A stretch of 64,000 nt of DNA from Clusia tigrina (lineage: Eukaryota; Arthropoda; Insecta; Diptera; Clusiidae): the NCBI GenBank assembly GCA_920105625.2, contig OV050032.1, forward strand, positions 93,356,542 through 93,420,541, read 5' to 3'. The notes beneath the pieces are model-generated. The model saw only the letters and a program-made list of their open reading frames with translations. It was not told the origin of the DNA and did no database searches. Shown one piece after another: positions 1 through 13,859 of this stretch (the first letter of the stretch is position 1; every line of letters starts with the position of its first letter). A program made the translations under genes and the position numbers.

Positions 1-1827
1 TTTTCTAACAATAAAGTACTCGAGCCTCTTGTCAATTTAAGCTATCGCTCAAAACTATGCTACCATTGAGTCCCAAATCAAACACTGATAAAACTTCAAA
101 TGGCCCTAACTTCTATACGGTACGTCCTACACCTATCAAAGTTTGCAACATACAAATGCTTGTAACTTTTTACTGGAGCGTCATAGAACCTTGAAATTTT
201 GTAACAATAAAGTACCCGAGCCTCTTGTCAATTTAAGCTATCGCTCAAAGCTATGCTACGCTTGAGTCCCAAATCAAACACTGATAAAACTTCAAATGGC
301 CCTAACTTCTATACGGTATGTCCTACACCTATCAAAATTTGCAACATACAAATGCTTGTAACTTTTTACTGGAGCGTCATAAAACCTTGAAATTTTGTAA
401 CAATAAAGTACTCGAGCATCTTGTCAATTTAAGTTATCGCTCAAAACTATGCAAACCTAGAGTCCCAAATCAAACACTGATAAAACTTCAAACGCCCCTA
501 ACTTCAATACGGTACGTCCTACACCTATCAAAGTTTGCAACATACAAATGCTTGTAACTTTTTACTGGAGCGTCATAAAACCTTGAAATTTTGTAACAAT
601 AAAGTACTCGAGCCTCTTGTCAATGTAAGCCATCGCTCAAAGCTATGCTACCCTAGAGTCCCAAATCAAACACTGATAAAACTTCAAACGCCCCTAACTT
701 ATTTACGGTACGTCCTACACCTATCAAAGTTTGCAACATATAAATGCTTGTATCTTTTTATTGGAGCGTCATAAAACCTTGAAGTTTTGTAACAATAAAG
801 TACTCGAGCATCTTGTCAATTTAAGTTATCGCTCAGAACTATGCTACTCCAGAGTCCCAAATCAAACACTGATAAAACTTCAAATGGCCCTAACTTCTAT
901 ACGGTACGTCCTACACCTATCAAAGTTTGCAACATCCAAATGCTTGTATCTTTTTACTGGAGCGTCATAAAACCTTGAAATTTTGTATCAATAAAGTACT
1001 CGAGCCTCTTGTCAATTTAAGCTATTGCTCAAAACTATGCTACCCTAGAGTCCCAAATCAAACACTGATAAAACTTCAAATGGCCCCAACTTCTATACGG
1101 TACGTCCTACACCTATCAAAGTTTGCAACATACAAATGCTTGTATCTTTTTACTGGAGCGTCATAAAACCTTGAAGTTTTGTAACAATAAAGTACTCGAG
1201 CATCTTGTCAATTTAAGTTATCGCTCAAAACTATGCAACCCTAGAGTCCCAAATCAAACACTGATAAAACTTCAAATGCCCCTAACTTCTATACGGTACG
1301 TCCTACACCTATCAAAGTTTGCAACATACAAATGCTTGTAACTTTTTACTGGAGCGTCATAAAACCTTGAAATTTTGTAACAATAAAGTACTCGAGCCTC
1401 TTGTCAATTTAAGCTATTGCTCAAAACTATGCTACCCTAGAGTCCCAAATCAAACACTGATAAAACTTCAAATGGCCCTAACTTCTATACGGTACGTCCT
1501 ACACCTATCAAAGTTTGCAACATACAAATGCTTGTATCTTTTTACTGGAGCGTCATAAAACCTTGAAGTTTTGTAACAATAAAGTACTCGAGCATCTTGT
1601 CAATTTAAGTTATCGCTCAAAACTATGCAACCCTAGAGTCCCAAATCAAACACTGATAAAACTTCAAATGCCCCTAACTTCTATACGGTACGTCCTACAC
1701 CTATCAAAGTTTGCAACATACAAATGCTTGTAACTTTTATTGGAGCGTCATAAAACCTTGAAATTTCTAACAATAAAGTACCCGAGCCTCTTGTCAATTT
1801 AAGCTATCGCTCAAAGCTATGCTACCC
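1..1827 (+). repeat. 13-mer HOR copy 1 (2546-bp period)
   Basis: Monomer order from 143 is F D B E C D C D plus a B-like unit. The same order and near-identical sequence recur 2546 bp later (13 monomers minus 2 nt). Only scattered substitutions separate the copies, such as 'atagaacc' at 183 against 'ataaaacc', and 'gagtccc' at 656 against 'gagttcc' near 3202. Homology ends near 1827, where this copy continues 'ccctagag' and the other 'cgcttgag'. The window cuts its left end. Confidence 0.9.
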
Positions 1828-2546
1828 TAGAGTCCCAAATCAAACACTGATAAAACTTCAAACGCCCCTAACTTATTTACGGTACGTCCTACACCTATCA
1901 AAGTTTGCAACATACAAATGCTTGTATCTTTTTATTGGAGCGTCATAAAACCTTGAAGTTTTGTAACAATAAAGTACTCGAGCATCTTGTCATTTTAAGT
2001 TATCGCTCAGAACTATGCTACCCCAGAGTCCCAAATCAAACACTGATAAAACTTCAAATGGCCCTAACTTCTATACGGTACGTCCTACACCTATCAAAGT
2101 TTGCAATTTACAAATGCTTGTAACTTTTTACTGGAGCGTCATAAAACTTTGAAATTTTCTAACAATAAAGTACTCGAGCCTCTTGTCAATTTAAGCTATC
2201 GCTCAAAACTATGCTACCATTGAGTCCCAAATCAAACACGGATAAAACTTCAAATGGCCCTAACTTCTATACGGCACGTCTTACACATATCAAAGTTTGC
2301 AACATACCAATGCTTGTAACTTTTTACTTTAGCGTCATAAAACCTTGAAATTTTGTAACAATAAAGTACTCGAGCCTCTTTTCAATTTAAGCCATCGCTC
2401 AAAGCTATGCTACCCTAGAGTTCCAAATCAAACACTGATATAACTTCAAATGGCCCTATCTTCTATACGGTACGTCCTACACCTATCAAAGTTTGCAACA
2501 TTCAAATGCTTGTAACTTTTTACTGGAGCGTCATAAAACCTTGAAA
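1828..2546 (+). repeat. Monomers between 13-mer copies
   Basis: Four units of classes E, A, I and A (starts 1905, 2101, 2297, 2493). The A-I-A order, with 'tactttagcg' at 2325 and 'cacggataaaac' at 2237, recurs at 9156-9743, so this short block has a sister copy about 7 kb away. Confidence 0.8.
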
Positions 2547-2688
2547 TTTTCTAACAATAAAGTACTCGAGCCTCTTGTCAATTTAAGCTATCGCTCAAAA
2601 CTATGCTACCATTGAGTCCCAAATCAAACACTGATAAAACTTCAAATGGCCCTAACTTCTATACGGTACGTCCTACACCTATCAAAGT
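2493..2688 (+). repeat. Monomer class A exemplar
   Basis: Diagnostic bases: 'aattttctaac' or 'aatttgctaac' before the AATAAA, 'agctatcgctcaaaac' and 'ctaccattgag'. Often directly follows class I. Confidence 0.85.
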
Positions 2689-4371
2689 TTGCAACATACA
2701 AATGCTTGTAACTTCTTACTGGAGCGTCATAAAACCTTGAAATTTTGTAACAATAAAGTACCCGAGCCTCTTGTCAATTTAAGCTATCGCTCAAAGCTAT
2801 GCTACGCTTGAGTCCCAAATCAAACACTGATAAAACTTCAAATGGCCCTAACTTCTATACGGTATGTCCTACACCTATCAAAATTTGCAACATACAAATG
2901 CTTGTAACTTTTTACTGGAGCGTCATAAAACCTTGAAATTTTGTAACAATAAAGTACTCGAGCATCTTGTCAATTTAAGTTATCGCTCAAAACTATGCAA
3001 ACCTAGAGTCCCAAATCAAACACTGATAAAACTTCAAACGCCCCTAACTTCAATACGGTACGTCCTACACCTATCAAAGTTTGCAACATACAAATGCTTG
3101 TAACTTTTTACTGGAGCGTCATAAAACCTTGAAATTTTGTAACAATAAAGTACTCGAGCCTCTTGTCAATGTAAGCCATCGCTCAAAGCTATGCTACCCT
3201 AGAGTTCCAAATCAAACACTGATAAAACTTCAAACGCCCCTAACTTATTTACGGTACGTCCTACACCTATCAAAGTTTGCAACATATAAATGCTTGTATC
3301 TTTTTATTGGAGCGTCATAAAACCTTGAAGTTTTGTAACAATAAAGTACTCGAGCATCTTGTCAATTTAAGTTATCGCTCAGAACTATGCTACTCCAGAG
3401 TCCCAAATCAAACACTGATAAAACTTCAAATGGCCCTAACTTCTATACGATACGTCCTACACCTATCAAAGTTTGCAACATCCAAATGCTTGTATCTTTT
3501 TACTGGAGCGTCATAAAACCTTGAAATTTTGTATCAATAAAGTACTCGAGCCTCTTGTCAATTTAAGCTATTGCTCAAAACTATGCTACCCTAGAGTCCC
3601 AAATCAAACACTGATAAAACTTCAAATGGCCCCAACTTCTATACGGTACGTCCTACACCTATCAAAGTTTGCAACATACAAATGCTTGTATCTTTTTACT
3701 GGAGCGTCATAAAACCTTGAAGTTTTGTAACAATAAAGTACTCGAGCATCTTGTCAATTTAAGTTATCGCTCAAAACTATGCAACCCTAGAGTCCCAAAT
3801 CAAACACTGATAAAACTTCAAATGCCCCTAACTTCTATACGGTACGTCCTACACCTATCAAAGTTTGCAACATACAAATGCTTGTAACTTTTTACTGGAG
3901 CGTCATAAAACCTTGAAATTTTGTAACAATAAAGTACTCGAGCCTCTTGTCAATTTAAGCTATTGCTCAAAACTATGCTACCCTAGAGTCCCAAATCAAA
4001 CACTGATAAAACTTCAAATGGCCCTAACTTCTATACGGTACGTCCTACACCTATCAAAGTTTGCAACATACAAATGCTTGTATCTTTTTACTGGAGCGTC
4101 ATAAAACCTTGAAGTTTTGTAACAATAAAGTACTCGAGCATCTTGTCAATTTAAGTTATCGCTCAAAACTATGCAACCCTAGAGTCCCAAATCAAACACT
4201 GATAAAACTTCAAATGCCCCTAACTTCTATACGGTACGTCCTACACCTATCAAAGTTTGCAACATACAAATGCTTGTAACTTTTTATTGGAGCGTCATAA
4301 AACCTTGAAATTTCTAACAATAAAGTACCCGAGCCTCTTCTCAATTTAAGCTATCGCTCAAAGCTATGCTA
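2547..4371 (+). repeat. 13-mer HOR copy 2 (2546-bp period)
   Basis: Second copy of the block at the window start: F D B E C D C D followed by an F unit at 4257. It shares rare marks with copy 1, including 'tactccag' (842 and 3388), 'ggccccaac' (1082 and 3628) and 'gcaaacctag' (450 and 2996). Confidence 0.9.
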
Positions 4372-4451
4372 CGCTTGAGTCCCAAATCAAACACTGATAA
4401 AACTTCAAATGGCCCTAACTTCTATACGGTATGTCCTACACCTATCAAAGT

Positions 4452-6607
4452 TTGCAACATACAAATGCTTGTAACTTTTTACTGGAGCGTCATAAAACCT
4501 TGAAATTTTGTAACAATAAAGTACTCGAGCATCTTGTCAATTTAAGTTATCGCTCAAAACTAAGCACATCTAGAGTCCCAAATCAAACACTGATAAAACT
4601 TCAAACGCCCCTAACTTCTATACGGTACGTCCTACACCTATCAAAGTTTGCAATATACAAATGCTTGTAACTTTTTACTGGAGCGTCATAAAACCTTGAA
4701 ATTTTGTAACAATAAAGTACTCGAGCCTCTTGTCAATTTAAGCCATCGCTCAAAGCTATGCTACCCTAGAGTCCCAAATCAAACACTGATAAAACTTCAA
4801 ACGCCCCTAACTTATTTACGGTACGTCCTACACCTATCAAAGTTTGCAACATACAAATGCTTGTATCTTTTTATTGGAGCGTCATAAAACCTTGAAGTTT
4901 TGTAACAATAAAGTACTCGAGCATCTTGTCAATTTAAGTTATCGCTCAGAACTATGCTGCCATTGAGTCCCAAATCAAACACTGATAAAACTTCAAATGG
5001 CCCTAACTTCTATACGGTACGTCCTACACCTATCAAAGTTTGCAACATACAAATGCTTGTAACTTTTTACTGGAGCGTCATAAAACCTTGAAATTTTGTA
5101 ACAATAAAGTACCCGAGCCTCTTGTCAATTTAAGCTATCGCTCAAAGCTATGCTACGCTTGAGTCCCAAAGCAAACACTGATAAAACTTCAAATGGCCCT
5201 AACTTCTATACGGTACGTCCTACACCTATCAAAGTTTGCAACATACAAATGCTTGTAACTTTTTACTGGAGCGTCATAAAACCTTGAAATTTTGTAACAA
5301 TAAAGTACTCGAGCCTCTTGTCAATTTAAGCCATCGCTCAAAGCTATGCTACCCTAGAGTCCCAAATCAAACACTGATAAAACTTCAAACGCCCCTAACT
5401 TATTTACGGTACGTCCTACACCTATCAAAGTTTGCAACATACAAATGCTTGTATCTTTTTACTGGAGCGTCATAAAACCTTGAAATTTTGTATCAATAAA
5501 GTACTCGAGCCTCTTGTCAATTTAAGCTATCGCTCAAAGCTATGCTACGCTTGAGTCCCAAATCAAACACTGATAAAACTTCAAATGGCCCTAACTTCTA
5601 TACGGTATGTCCTACACCTATCAAAGTTTGCAACATACAAATGCTTGTAACTTTTTACTGGAGCGTCATAAAACCTTGAAATTTTGTAACAATAAAGTAC
5701 TCGAGCATCTTGTCAATTTAAGTTATCGCTCAAAACTATGCAACCCTAGAGTCCCAAATCAAACACTGATAAAACTTCAAACGCCCCTAACTTCTATACG
5801 GTACGTCCTACACCTATCAAAGTTTGCAACATACAAATGCTTGTAACTTTTTACTGGAGCGTCATAAAACCTTGAAATTTTGTAACAATAAATTACTCGA
5901 GCCTCTTGTCAATTTAAGCCATCGCTCAAAGCTATGCTACCCTAGAGTCCCAAATCAAACACTGATAAAACTTCAAACGCCCCTAACTTATTTATGGTGC
6001 GTCCTACACCTATCAAAGTTTGCAACATATAAATGCTTGTATCTTTTTATTGGAGCGTCATAAAACCTTGAAGTTTTGTAACAATAAAGTACTCGAGCAT
6101 CTTGTCAATTTAAGTTATCGCTCAGAACTATGCTACCTCAGAGTCCCAAATCAAACACTGATAAAACTTCAAATGGCCCTAACTTCTATACGGTACGTCC
6201 TACACCTATCAAAGTTTGCAACATACAAATGCTTGTATCTTTTTACTGGAGCGTCATAAAACCTTGAAATTTTGTATCAATAAAGTACTCGAGCCTCTTG
6301 TCAATTTAAGCTATTGCTCAAAACTATGCTACCCTAGAGTCCCAAATCAAACACTGATAAAACTTCAAATGGCCCTAACTTCTATACGGTACGTCCTACA
6401 CCTATCAAAGTTTGCAACATACAAATGCTTGTATCTTTTTACTGGAGCGTCATAAAACCTTGAAGTTTTGTAACAATAAAGTACTCGAGCATCTTGTCAA
6501 TTTAAGTTATCGCTCAAAACTATGCTACGCTTGAGTCCCAAATCAAACACTGATAAAACTTCAAATGGCCCTAACTTCTATACGGTATGTCCTACACCTA
6601 TCAAAGT
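4452..6607 (+). repeat. 11-mer HOR copy (2156-bp period), first
   Basis: Monomer order G B E/A F B F D B E C F'. The leading G unit carries 'aagcacatctagag' at 4562. G B E/A F recurs at 6608 (offset 2156, 11 monomers). The internal F D B E C recurs 1764 bp on (9 monomers), so two overlapping duplications shaped this stretch. The unit at 4844 is a hybrid: class E up to 'cagaactatgctg', then 'ccattgag' of class A. Confidence 0.85.
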
Positions 6608-8371
6608 TTGCAACATACAAATGCTGGTAACTTTTTACTGGAGCGTCATAAAACCTTGAAATTTTGTAACAATAAAGTACTCGAGCATCTTGTCAATTTA
6701 AGTTATCGCTCAAAACTAAGCACATCTAGAGTCCCAAATCAAACACTGATAAAACTTCAAACGCCCCTAACTTCTATACGGTACGTCCTACACCTATCAA
6801 AGTTTGCAATATACAAATGCTTGTAACTTTTTACTGGAGCGTCATAAAACCTTGAAATTTTGTAACAATAAAGTACTCGAGCCTCTTGTCAATTTAAGAC
6901 ATCGCTGAAAGCTATGCTACCCTAGAGTCCCAAATCAAACACTGATAAAACTTCAAACGCCCCTAACTTATTTACGGTACGTCCTACACCTATCAAAGTT
7001 TGCAACATACAAATGCTTGTATCTTTTTATTGGAGCGTCATAAAACCTTGAAGTTTTGTAACAATAAAGTACTCGAGCATCTTGTCAATTTAAGTTATCG
7101 CTCAGAACTATGCTGCCATTGAGTCCCAAATCAAACACTGATAAAACTTCAAATGGCCCTAACTTCTATACGGTACGTCCTACACCTATCAAAGTTTGCA
7201 ACATACAAATGCTTGTATCTTTTTACTGGAGCGTCATAAAACCTTGAAATTTTGTATCAATAAAGTACTCGAGCCTCTTGTCAATTTAAGCTATCGCTCA
7301 AAGCTATGCTACGCTTGAGTCCCAAATCAAACACTGATAAAACTTCAAATGGCCCTAACTTCTATACGGTATGTCCTACACCTATCAAAGTTTGCAACAT
7401 ACAAATGCTTGTAACTTTTTACTGGAGCGTCATAAAACCTTGAAATTTTGTAACAATAAAGTACTCGAGCATCTTGTCAATTTAAGTTATCGCTCAAAAC
7501 TATGCAACCCTAGAGTCCCAAATCAAATACTGATAAAACTTCAAACGCCCCTAACTTCTATACGGTACGTCCTACACCTATCAAAGTTTGCAACATACAA
7601 ATGCTTGTAACTTTTTACTGGAGCGTCATAAAACCTTGAAATTTTGTAACAATAAATTACTCGAGCCTCTTGTCAATTTAAGCCATCGCTCAAAGCTATG
7701 CTACCCTAGAGTCCCAAATCAAACACTGATAAAACTTCAAACGCCCCTAACTTATTTATGGTGCGTCCTACACCTATCAAAGTTTGCAACATATAAATGC
7801 TTGTATCTTTTTATTGGAGCGTCATAAAACCTTGAAGTTTTGTAACAATAAAGTACTCGAGCATCTTGTCAATTTAAGTTATCGCTCAGAACTATGCTAC
7901 CTCAGAGTCCCAAATCAAACACTGATAAAACTTCAAATGGCCCTAACTTCTATACGGTACGTCCTACACCTATCAAAGTTTGCAACATACAAATGCTTGT
8001 ATCTTTTTACTGGAGCGTCATAAAACCTTGAAATTTTGTATCAATAAAGTACTCGAGCCTCTTGTCAATTTAAGCTATTGCTCAAAACTATGCTACCCTA
8101 GAGTCCCAAATCAAACACTGATAAAACTTCAAATGGCCCTAACTTCTATACGGTACGTCCTACACCTATCAAAGTTTGCAACATACAAATGCTTGTATCT
8201 TTTTACTGGAGCGTCATAAAACCTTGAAGTTTTGTAACAATAAAGTACTCGAGCATCTTGTCAATTTAAGTTATCGCTCAAAACTATGCAACCCTAGAGT
8301 CCCAAATCAAACACTGATAAAACTTCAAATGCCCCTAACTTCTATACGGTACGTCCTACACCTATCAAAGT
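6608..8371 (+). repeat. HOR copy G B E/A F D B E C D
   Basis: G B E/A F at 6608-7391 matches 4452-5235, and F D B E C at 7196-8175 matches 5432-6411. Shared private variants include 'caataaattact' at 5886 and 7650, and 'tttatggtgcgtcc' at 5991 and 7755. The final D unit at 8176 replaces the F' unit of the first copy. Confidence 0.85.
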
Positions 8372-9939
8372 TTGCAACATACAAATGCTTGTAACTTTTT
8401 ACTGGAGCGTCATAAAAACCTTAAAATTTTGTAACAATGAAGTACTCGAGCCTCTTGTCAATTTTAGCTATTGCTCAAAACTATGCTACCCCAGAGTCCC
8501 AAATCAAACACTGATAAAACTTCAAATGGCCCTAACTTCTATACGGTACGTCCTACACCTATCAAAGTTTGCAACAAACAAATGCTTGTAACTTTTTATT
8601 GGAACGTCATAAAACCTTGAAATTTCTAACAATAAAGTACCCGCGCCTCTTGTCAATTTAAGCTATCGCTCAAAGCTATGGTACGCTTGAGTCCCAAATC
8701 AAACACTGATAAAACTTCAAATGGCCCTAACTTCTATACGGTATGTCCTACACCTATCAAAGTTGGCAACATACAAATGCTTGTAACTTTTTACTGGAGC
8801 GTCATAAAACCTTGAAGTTTTGTAACAATAAAGTACTCGAGCATCTTGTCAATTTAAGTTATCGCTCAAAACTATGCACATCTAGAGTCCCAAATCAAAC
8901 ACTGATAAAACTTTAAACGCCCCTAACTTCTATACGGTACGTCCTACACCTATCAAAGTTTGCAATATACAAATGCTTGTAACTTTTTACTCGAGCGTCA
9001 TAAAACCTTGAAATTTTGTAACAATAAAGTACTCGAGCATCTTGTCAATTTAAGTTATCGCTCAGAACTATGCTACCCCAGAGTCCCAAATCAAACACTG
9101 ATAAAACTTCAAATGGCCCTAACCTCTATACGGTACGTCCTACACCTATCAAAGTTTGCAACATACAAATGCTTGTAACTTTTTACTGGAGCGTCATAAA
9201 ACTTTGAAATTTTCTAACAATAAAGTACTCGAGCCTCTTGTCAATTTAAGCTATCGCTCAAAACTATGCTACCATTGAGTCCCAAATCAAACACGGATAA
9301 AACTTCAAATGGCCCTAACTTCTATACGGTACGTCTTACACATATCAAAGTTTGCAACATACCAATGCTTGTAACTTTTTACTTTAGCGTCATAAAACCT
9401 TGAAATTTTGTAACAATAAAGTACTCGAGCCTCTTTTCAATTTAAGCCATCGCTCAAAGCTATGCTACCCTAGAATCCCAAATCAAACAATGATATAACT
9501 TCAAATGGCCCTATCTTATATACGGTACGTCCTACACCTATCAAAGTTTGCAACATTCAAATGCTTGTAACTTTTTACTGGAGCGTCATAAAACCTTGAA
9601 ATTTTGTAACAATAAAGTACTCGAGCCTCTTCTCAATTTAAGCTATCGCTCAAAACTATGCTACCATTGAGTCCCAAATCAAACACTGATAAAACTTCAA
9701 ATGGCCCTAACTTCTATACGGTACGTCCTACACCTATCAAAGTTTGCAACATACAAATGCTTGTAACTTTTTACTGGAGCGTCATAAAACCTTGAAATTT
9801 TGTAACAATAAAGTACCCGAGCCTCTTGTCAATTTAAGCCATCGCTCAAAGCTATGCTACCCTAGAGTCCTAAATCAAACATTGATAAAACTTCAAACGC
9901 CCCTAGCTTATTTACGGTACGTCCTACACCTATCAAAGT
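8372..9939 (+). repeat. H F G E A I A B monomer block
   Basis: Starts with an H-F-G trio (8372, 8569, 8764) that foreshadows the H-led HORs from 16602 on, but this H copy lacks their 'ctgctaaaac' and 'tataaggtac' marks. The H unit has a 1-nt insertion ('cataaaaacc', 8411) and the F unit a 1-nt deletion ('gaaatttctaac'). A-I-A at 9156-9743 matches 2101-2688. Confidence 0.8.
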
Positions 9940-11899
9940 TTGCAACATACAAATGCTTGTATCTTTTTACTGGAGCGTCATAAAACCTTGAAATTTTGTA
10001 TCAATAAAGTACTCGAGCCTCTTGTCAATTTAAGCTATTGCTCAAAACTATGCTACCCTAGAGTCCCAAATCAAACACTGATAAAACTTCAAATGGCCCT
10101 AACTTCTATGCGGTACGTCCTACACCAATCAAAGTTTGCAACATACAAATGCTTGTATCTTTTCACTGGAGCGTCATAAAACCTTGAAATTTTGTAACAA
10201 TAAAGTACTCGAGCATCTTGTCAATTTAAGTTATCGCTCAAAACTATGCAACCCTAGAGTCCCAAATCAAACACTGATAAAACTTCAAATGCCCCTAACT
10301 TCTATACGGTACGTCCTACACCTATCAAAGTTTGCAACATACAAATGCTTGTAACTTTTTACTGGAGCGTCATAAAACCTTGAAATTTTGTAACAATGAA
10401 GTACTCGAGCCTCTTTTCAATTTAAGCCATCGCTCAAAGCTATGCTACCCTAGAGTCCCAAATCAAACACTGATATAACTTCAAATGGCCCTATCTTATA
10501 TACGGTACGTCCTACACCTATCAAAGTTTGCAACATTCAAATGCTTGTAACTTTTTACTGGAGCGTCATAAAACCTTGTAATTTTCTAACAATAAAGTAT
10601 TCGAGCCTCTTGTCAATTTAAGCTATCGCTCAAAACTATGCTACCATTGAGTCCCAAATCAAACACTGATAAAACTTCAAATGGCCCTAACTTCTATACG
10701 GTACGTCCTACACCTATCAAAGTTTGCAACATACAAATGCTTGTAACTTTTTACTGGAGCGTCATAAAACCTTGAAATTTTGTAACAATAAAGTACTCGA
10801 GCCTCTTGTCAATTTAAGCCATCGCTCAAAGCTATGCTACCCTAGAGTCCCAAATCAAACACTGATTAAACTTCAAACGCCCCTAACTTATTTACTGTAC
10901 GTCCTACACCTATCAAAGTTTGCAACATACAAATGCTTGTATCTTTTTACTGGAGCGTCATAAAACCTTGAAATTTTGTATCAATAAAGTACTCGAGCCT
11001 CTTGTCAATTTAAGCTATTGCTCAAAACTATGCTACCATTGAGTCCCAAATCAAACACTGATAAAACTTCAAATGGCCCTAACTTCTATACGGTACGTCC
11101 TACACCTATCAAAGTTTGCAACATACAAATGCTTGTAACTTTTTACTGGAGCGTCATAAAACCTTGAAATTTTGTAACAATGAAGTACTCGAGCCTCTTT
11201 TCAATTTAAGCCATCGCTCAAAGCTATGCTACCCTAGAGTCCCAAATCAAACACTGATATAACTTCAAATGGCCCTATCTTATATACGGTACGTCCTACA
11301 CCTATCAAAGTTTGCAACATTCAAATGCTTGTAACTTTTTACTGGAGCGTCATAAAACCTAGAAATTTTCTAACAATAAAGTATTCGAGCCTCTTGTCAA
11401 TTTAAGCTATCGCTCAAAACTATGCTACCATTGAGTCCCAAATCAAACACTGATAAAACTTCAAATGGCCCTAACTTCTATACGGTACGTCCTACACCTA
11501 TCAAAGTTTGCAACATACAAATGCTTGTAACTTTTTACTGGAGCGTCATAAAACCTTGATATTTTGTAACAATAAAGTACTCGAGCCTCTTGTCAATTTA
11601 ATCCATCGCTCAAAGCTATGCTACCCTAGAGTCCCAAATCAAACACTGATTAAACTTCAAACGCCCCTAACTTATTTACTGTACGTCCTACACCTATCAA
11701 AGTTTGCAACATACAAATGCTTGTATCTTTTTACTGGAGCGTCATAAAACCTTGAAATTTTGTATCAATAAAGTACTCGAGCCTCTTGTCAATTTAAGCT
11801 ATTGCTCAAAACTATGCTACCCTAGAGTCCCAAATCAAACACTGATAAAACTTCAAATGGCCCTAACTTATTTACGGTACGTCCTACACCTATCAAAGT
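9940..11899 (+). repeat. 10-mer HOR, copy 1 (1960 bp)
   Basis: Order C D I A B C/A I A B C. The period is exactly 1960 bp (10 x 196) with no indel. Rare marks shared with copy 2 include 'tcttttcactgg' (10158), 'ccttgtaatttt' (10574), 'cctagaaatttt' (11339), 'ttgatattttg' (11557) and 'tttaatccatcgc' (11597). The unit at 10920 is a C/A hybrid. Confidence 0.93.
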
Positions 11900-13859
11900 T
11901 TGCAACATACAAATGCTTGTATCTTTTTACTGGAGCGTCATAAAACCTTGAAATTTTGTATCAATAAAGTACTCGAGCCTCTTGTCAATTTAAGCTATTG
12001 CTCAAAACTATGCTACCCTAGAGTCCCAAATCAAACACTGATAAAACTTCAAATGGCCCTAACTTCTATGCGGTACGTCCTACACCAATCAAAGTTTGCA
12101 ACATACAAATGCTTGTATCTTTTCACTGGAGCGTCATAAAACCTTGAAATTTTGTAACAATAAAGTACTCGAGCATCTTGTCAATTTAAGTTATCGCTCA
12201 AAACTATGCAACCCTAGAGTCCCAAATCAAACACTGATAAAACTTCAAATGCCCCTAACTTCTATACGGTACGTCCTACACCTATCAAAGTTTGCAACAT
12301 ACAAATGCTTGTAACTTTTTACTGGAGCGTCATAAAACCTTGAAATTTTGTAACAATGAAGTACTCGAGCCTCTTTTCAATTTAAGCCATCGCTCAAAGC
12401 TATGCTACCCTAGAGTCCCAAATCAAACACTGATATAACTTCAAATGGCCCTATCTTATATACGGTACGTCCTACACCTATCAAAGTTTGCAACATTCAA
12501 ATGCTTGTAACTTTTTACTGGAGCGTCATAAAACCTTGTAATTTTCTAACAATAAAGTATTCGAGCCTCTTGTCAATTTAAGCTATCGCTCAAAACTATG
12601 CTACCATTGAGTCCCAAATCAAACACTGATAAAACTTCAAATGGCCCTAACTTCTATACGGTACGTCCTACACCTATCAAAGTTTGCAACATACAAATGC
12701 TTGTAACTTTTTACTGGAGCGTCATAAAACCTTGAAATTTTGTAACAATAAAGTACTCGAGCCTCTTGTCAATTTAAGCCATCGCTCAAAGCTATGCTAC
12801 CCTAGAGTCCCAAATCAAACACTGATTAAACTTCAAACGCCCCTAACTTATTTACTGTACGTCCTACACCTATCAAAGTTTGCAACATACAAATGCTTGT
12901 ATCTTTTTACTGGAGCGTCATAAAACCTTGAAATTTTGTAACAATAAAGTACTCGAGCCTCTTGTCAATTTAAGCTATTGCTCAAAACTATGCTACCATT
13001 GAGTCCCAAATCAAACACTGATAAAACTTCAAATGGCCCTAACTTCTATACGGTACGTCCTACACCTATCAAAGTTTGCAACATACAAATGCTTGTAACT
13101 TTTTACTGGAGCGTCATAAAACCTTGAAATTTTGTAACAATGAAGTACTCGAGCCTCTTTACAATTTAAGCCATCGCTCAAAGCTATGCTACCCTAGAGT
13201 CCCAAATCAAACACTGATATAACTTCAAATGGCCCTATCTTATATACGGTACGTCCTACACCTATCAAAGTTTGCAACATTCAAATGCTTGTAACTTTTT
13301 ACTGGAGCGTCATAAAACCTAGAAATTTTCTAACAATAAAGTATTCGAGCCTCTTGTCAATTTAAGCTATCGCTCAAAACTATGCTACCATTGAGTCCCA
13401 AATCAAACACTGATAAAACTTCAAATGGCCCTAACTTCTATACGGTACGTCCTACACCTATCAAAGTTTGCAACATACAAATGCTTGTAACTTTTTACTG
13501 GAGCGTCATAAAACCTTGATATTTTGTAACAATAAAGTACTCGAGCCTCTTGTCAATTTAATCCATCGCTCAAAGCTATGCTACCCTAGAGTCCCAAATC
13601 AAACACTGATTAAACTTCAAACGCCCCTAACTTATTTACTGTACGTCCTACACCTATCAAAGTTTGCAACATACAAATGCTTGTATCTTTTTACTGGAGC
13701 GTCATAAAACCTTGAAATTTTGTATCAATAAAGTACTCGAGCCTCTTGTCAATTTAAGCTATTGCTCAAAACTATGCTACCCTAGAGTCCCAAATCAAAC
13801 ACTGATAAAACTTCAAATGGCCCTAACTTATTTACGGTACGTCCTACACCTATCAAAGT
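11900..13859 (+). repeat. 10-mer HOR, copy 2 (1960 bp)
   Basis: Tandem second copy of 9940-11899 with a handful of substitutions, for example 'gtaacaataaag' at 12938 where copy 1 has 'gtatcaataaag', and 'tttacaattt' near 13158 where copy 1 has 'ttttcaattt'. A third copy begins at 13860 but diverges after one monomer into a run of C units. Confidence 0.93.

Noticed and set aside
318..557. Frames starting with ATG in 'ggtatgtcc' (79 or 86 codons)
   Set aside because: The ATG appears where the CpG in 'ggtacgtcc' has changed to TG. It is a by-product of base decay, not a conserved start, and no promoter or translation context accompanies it.
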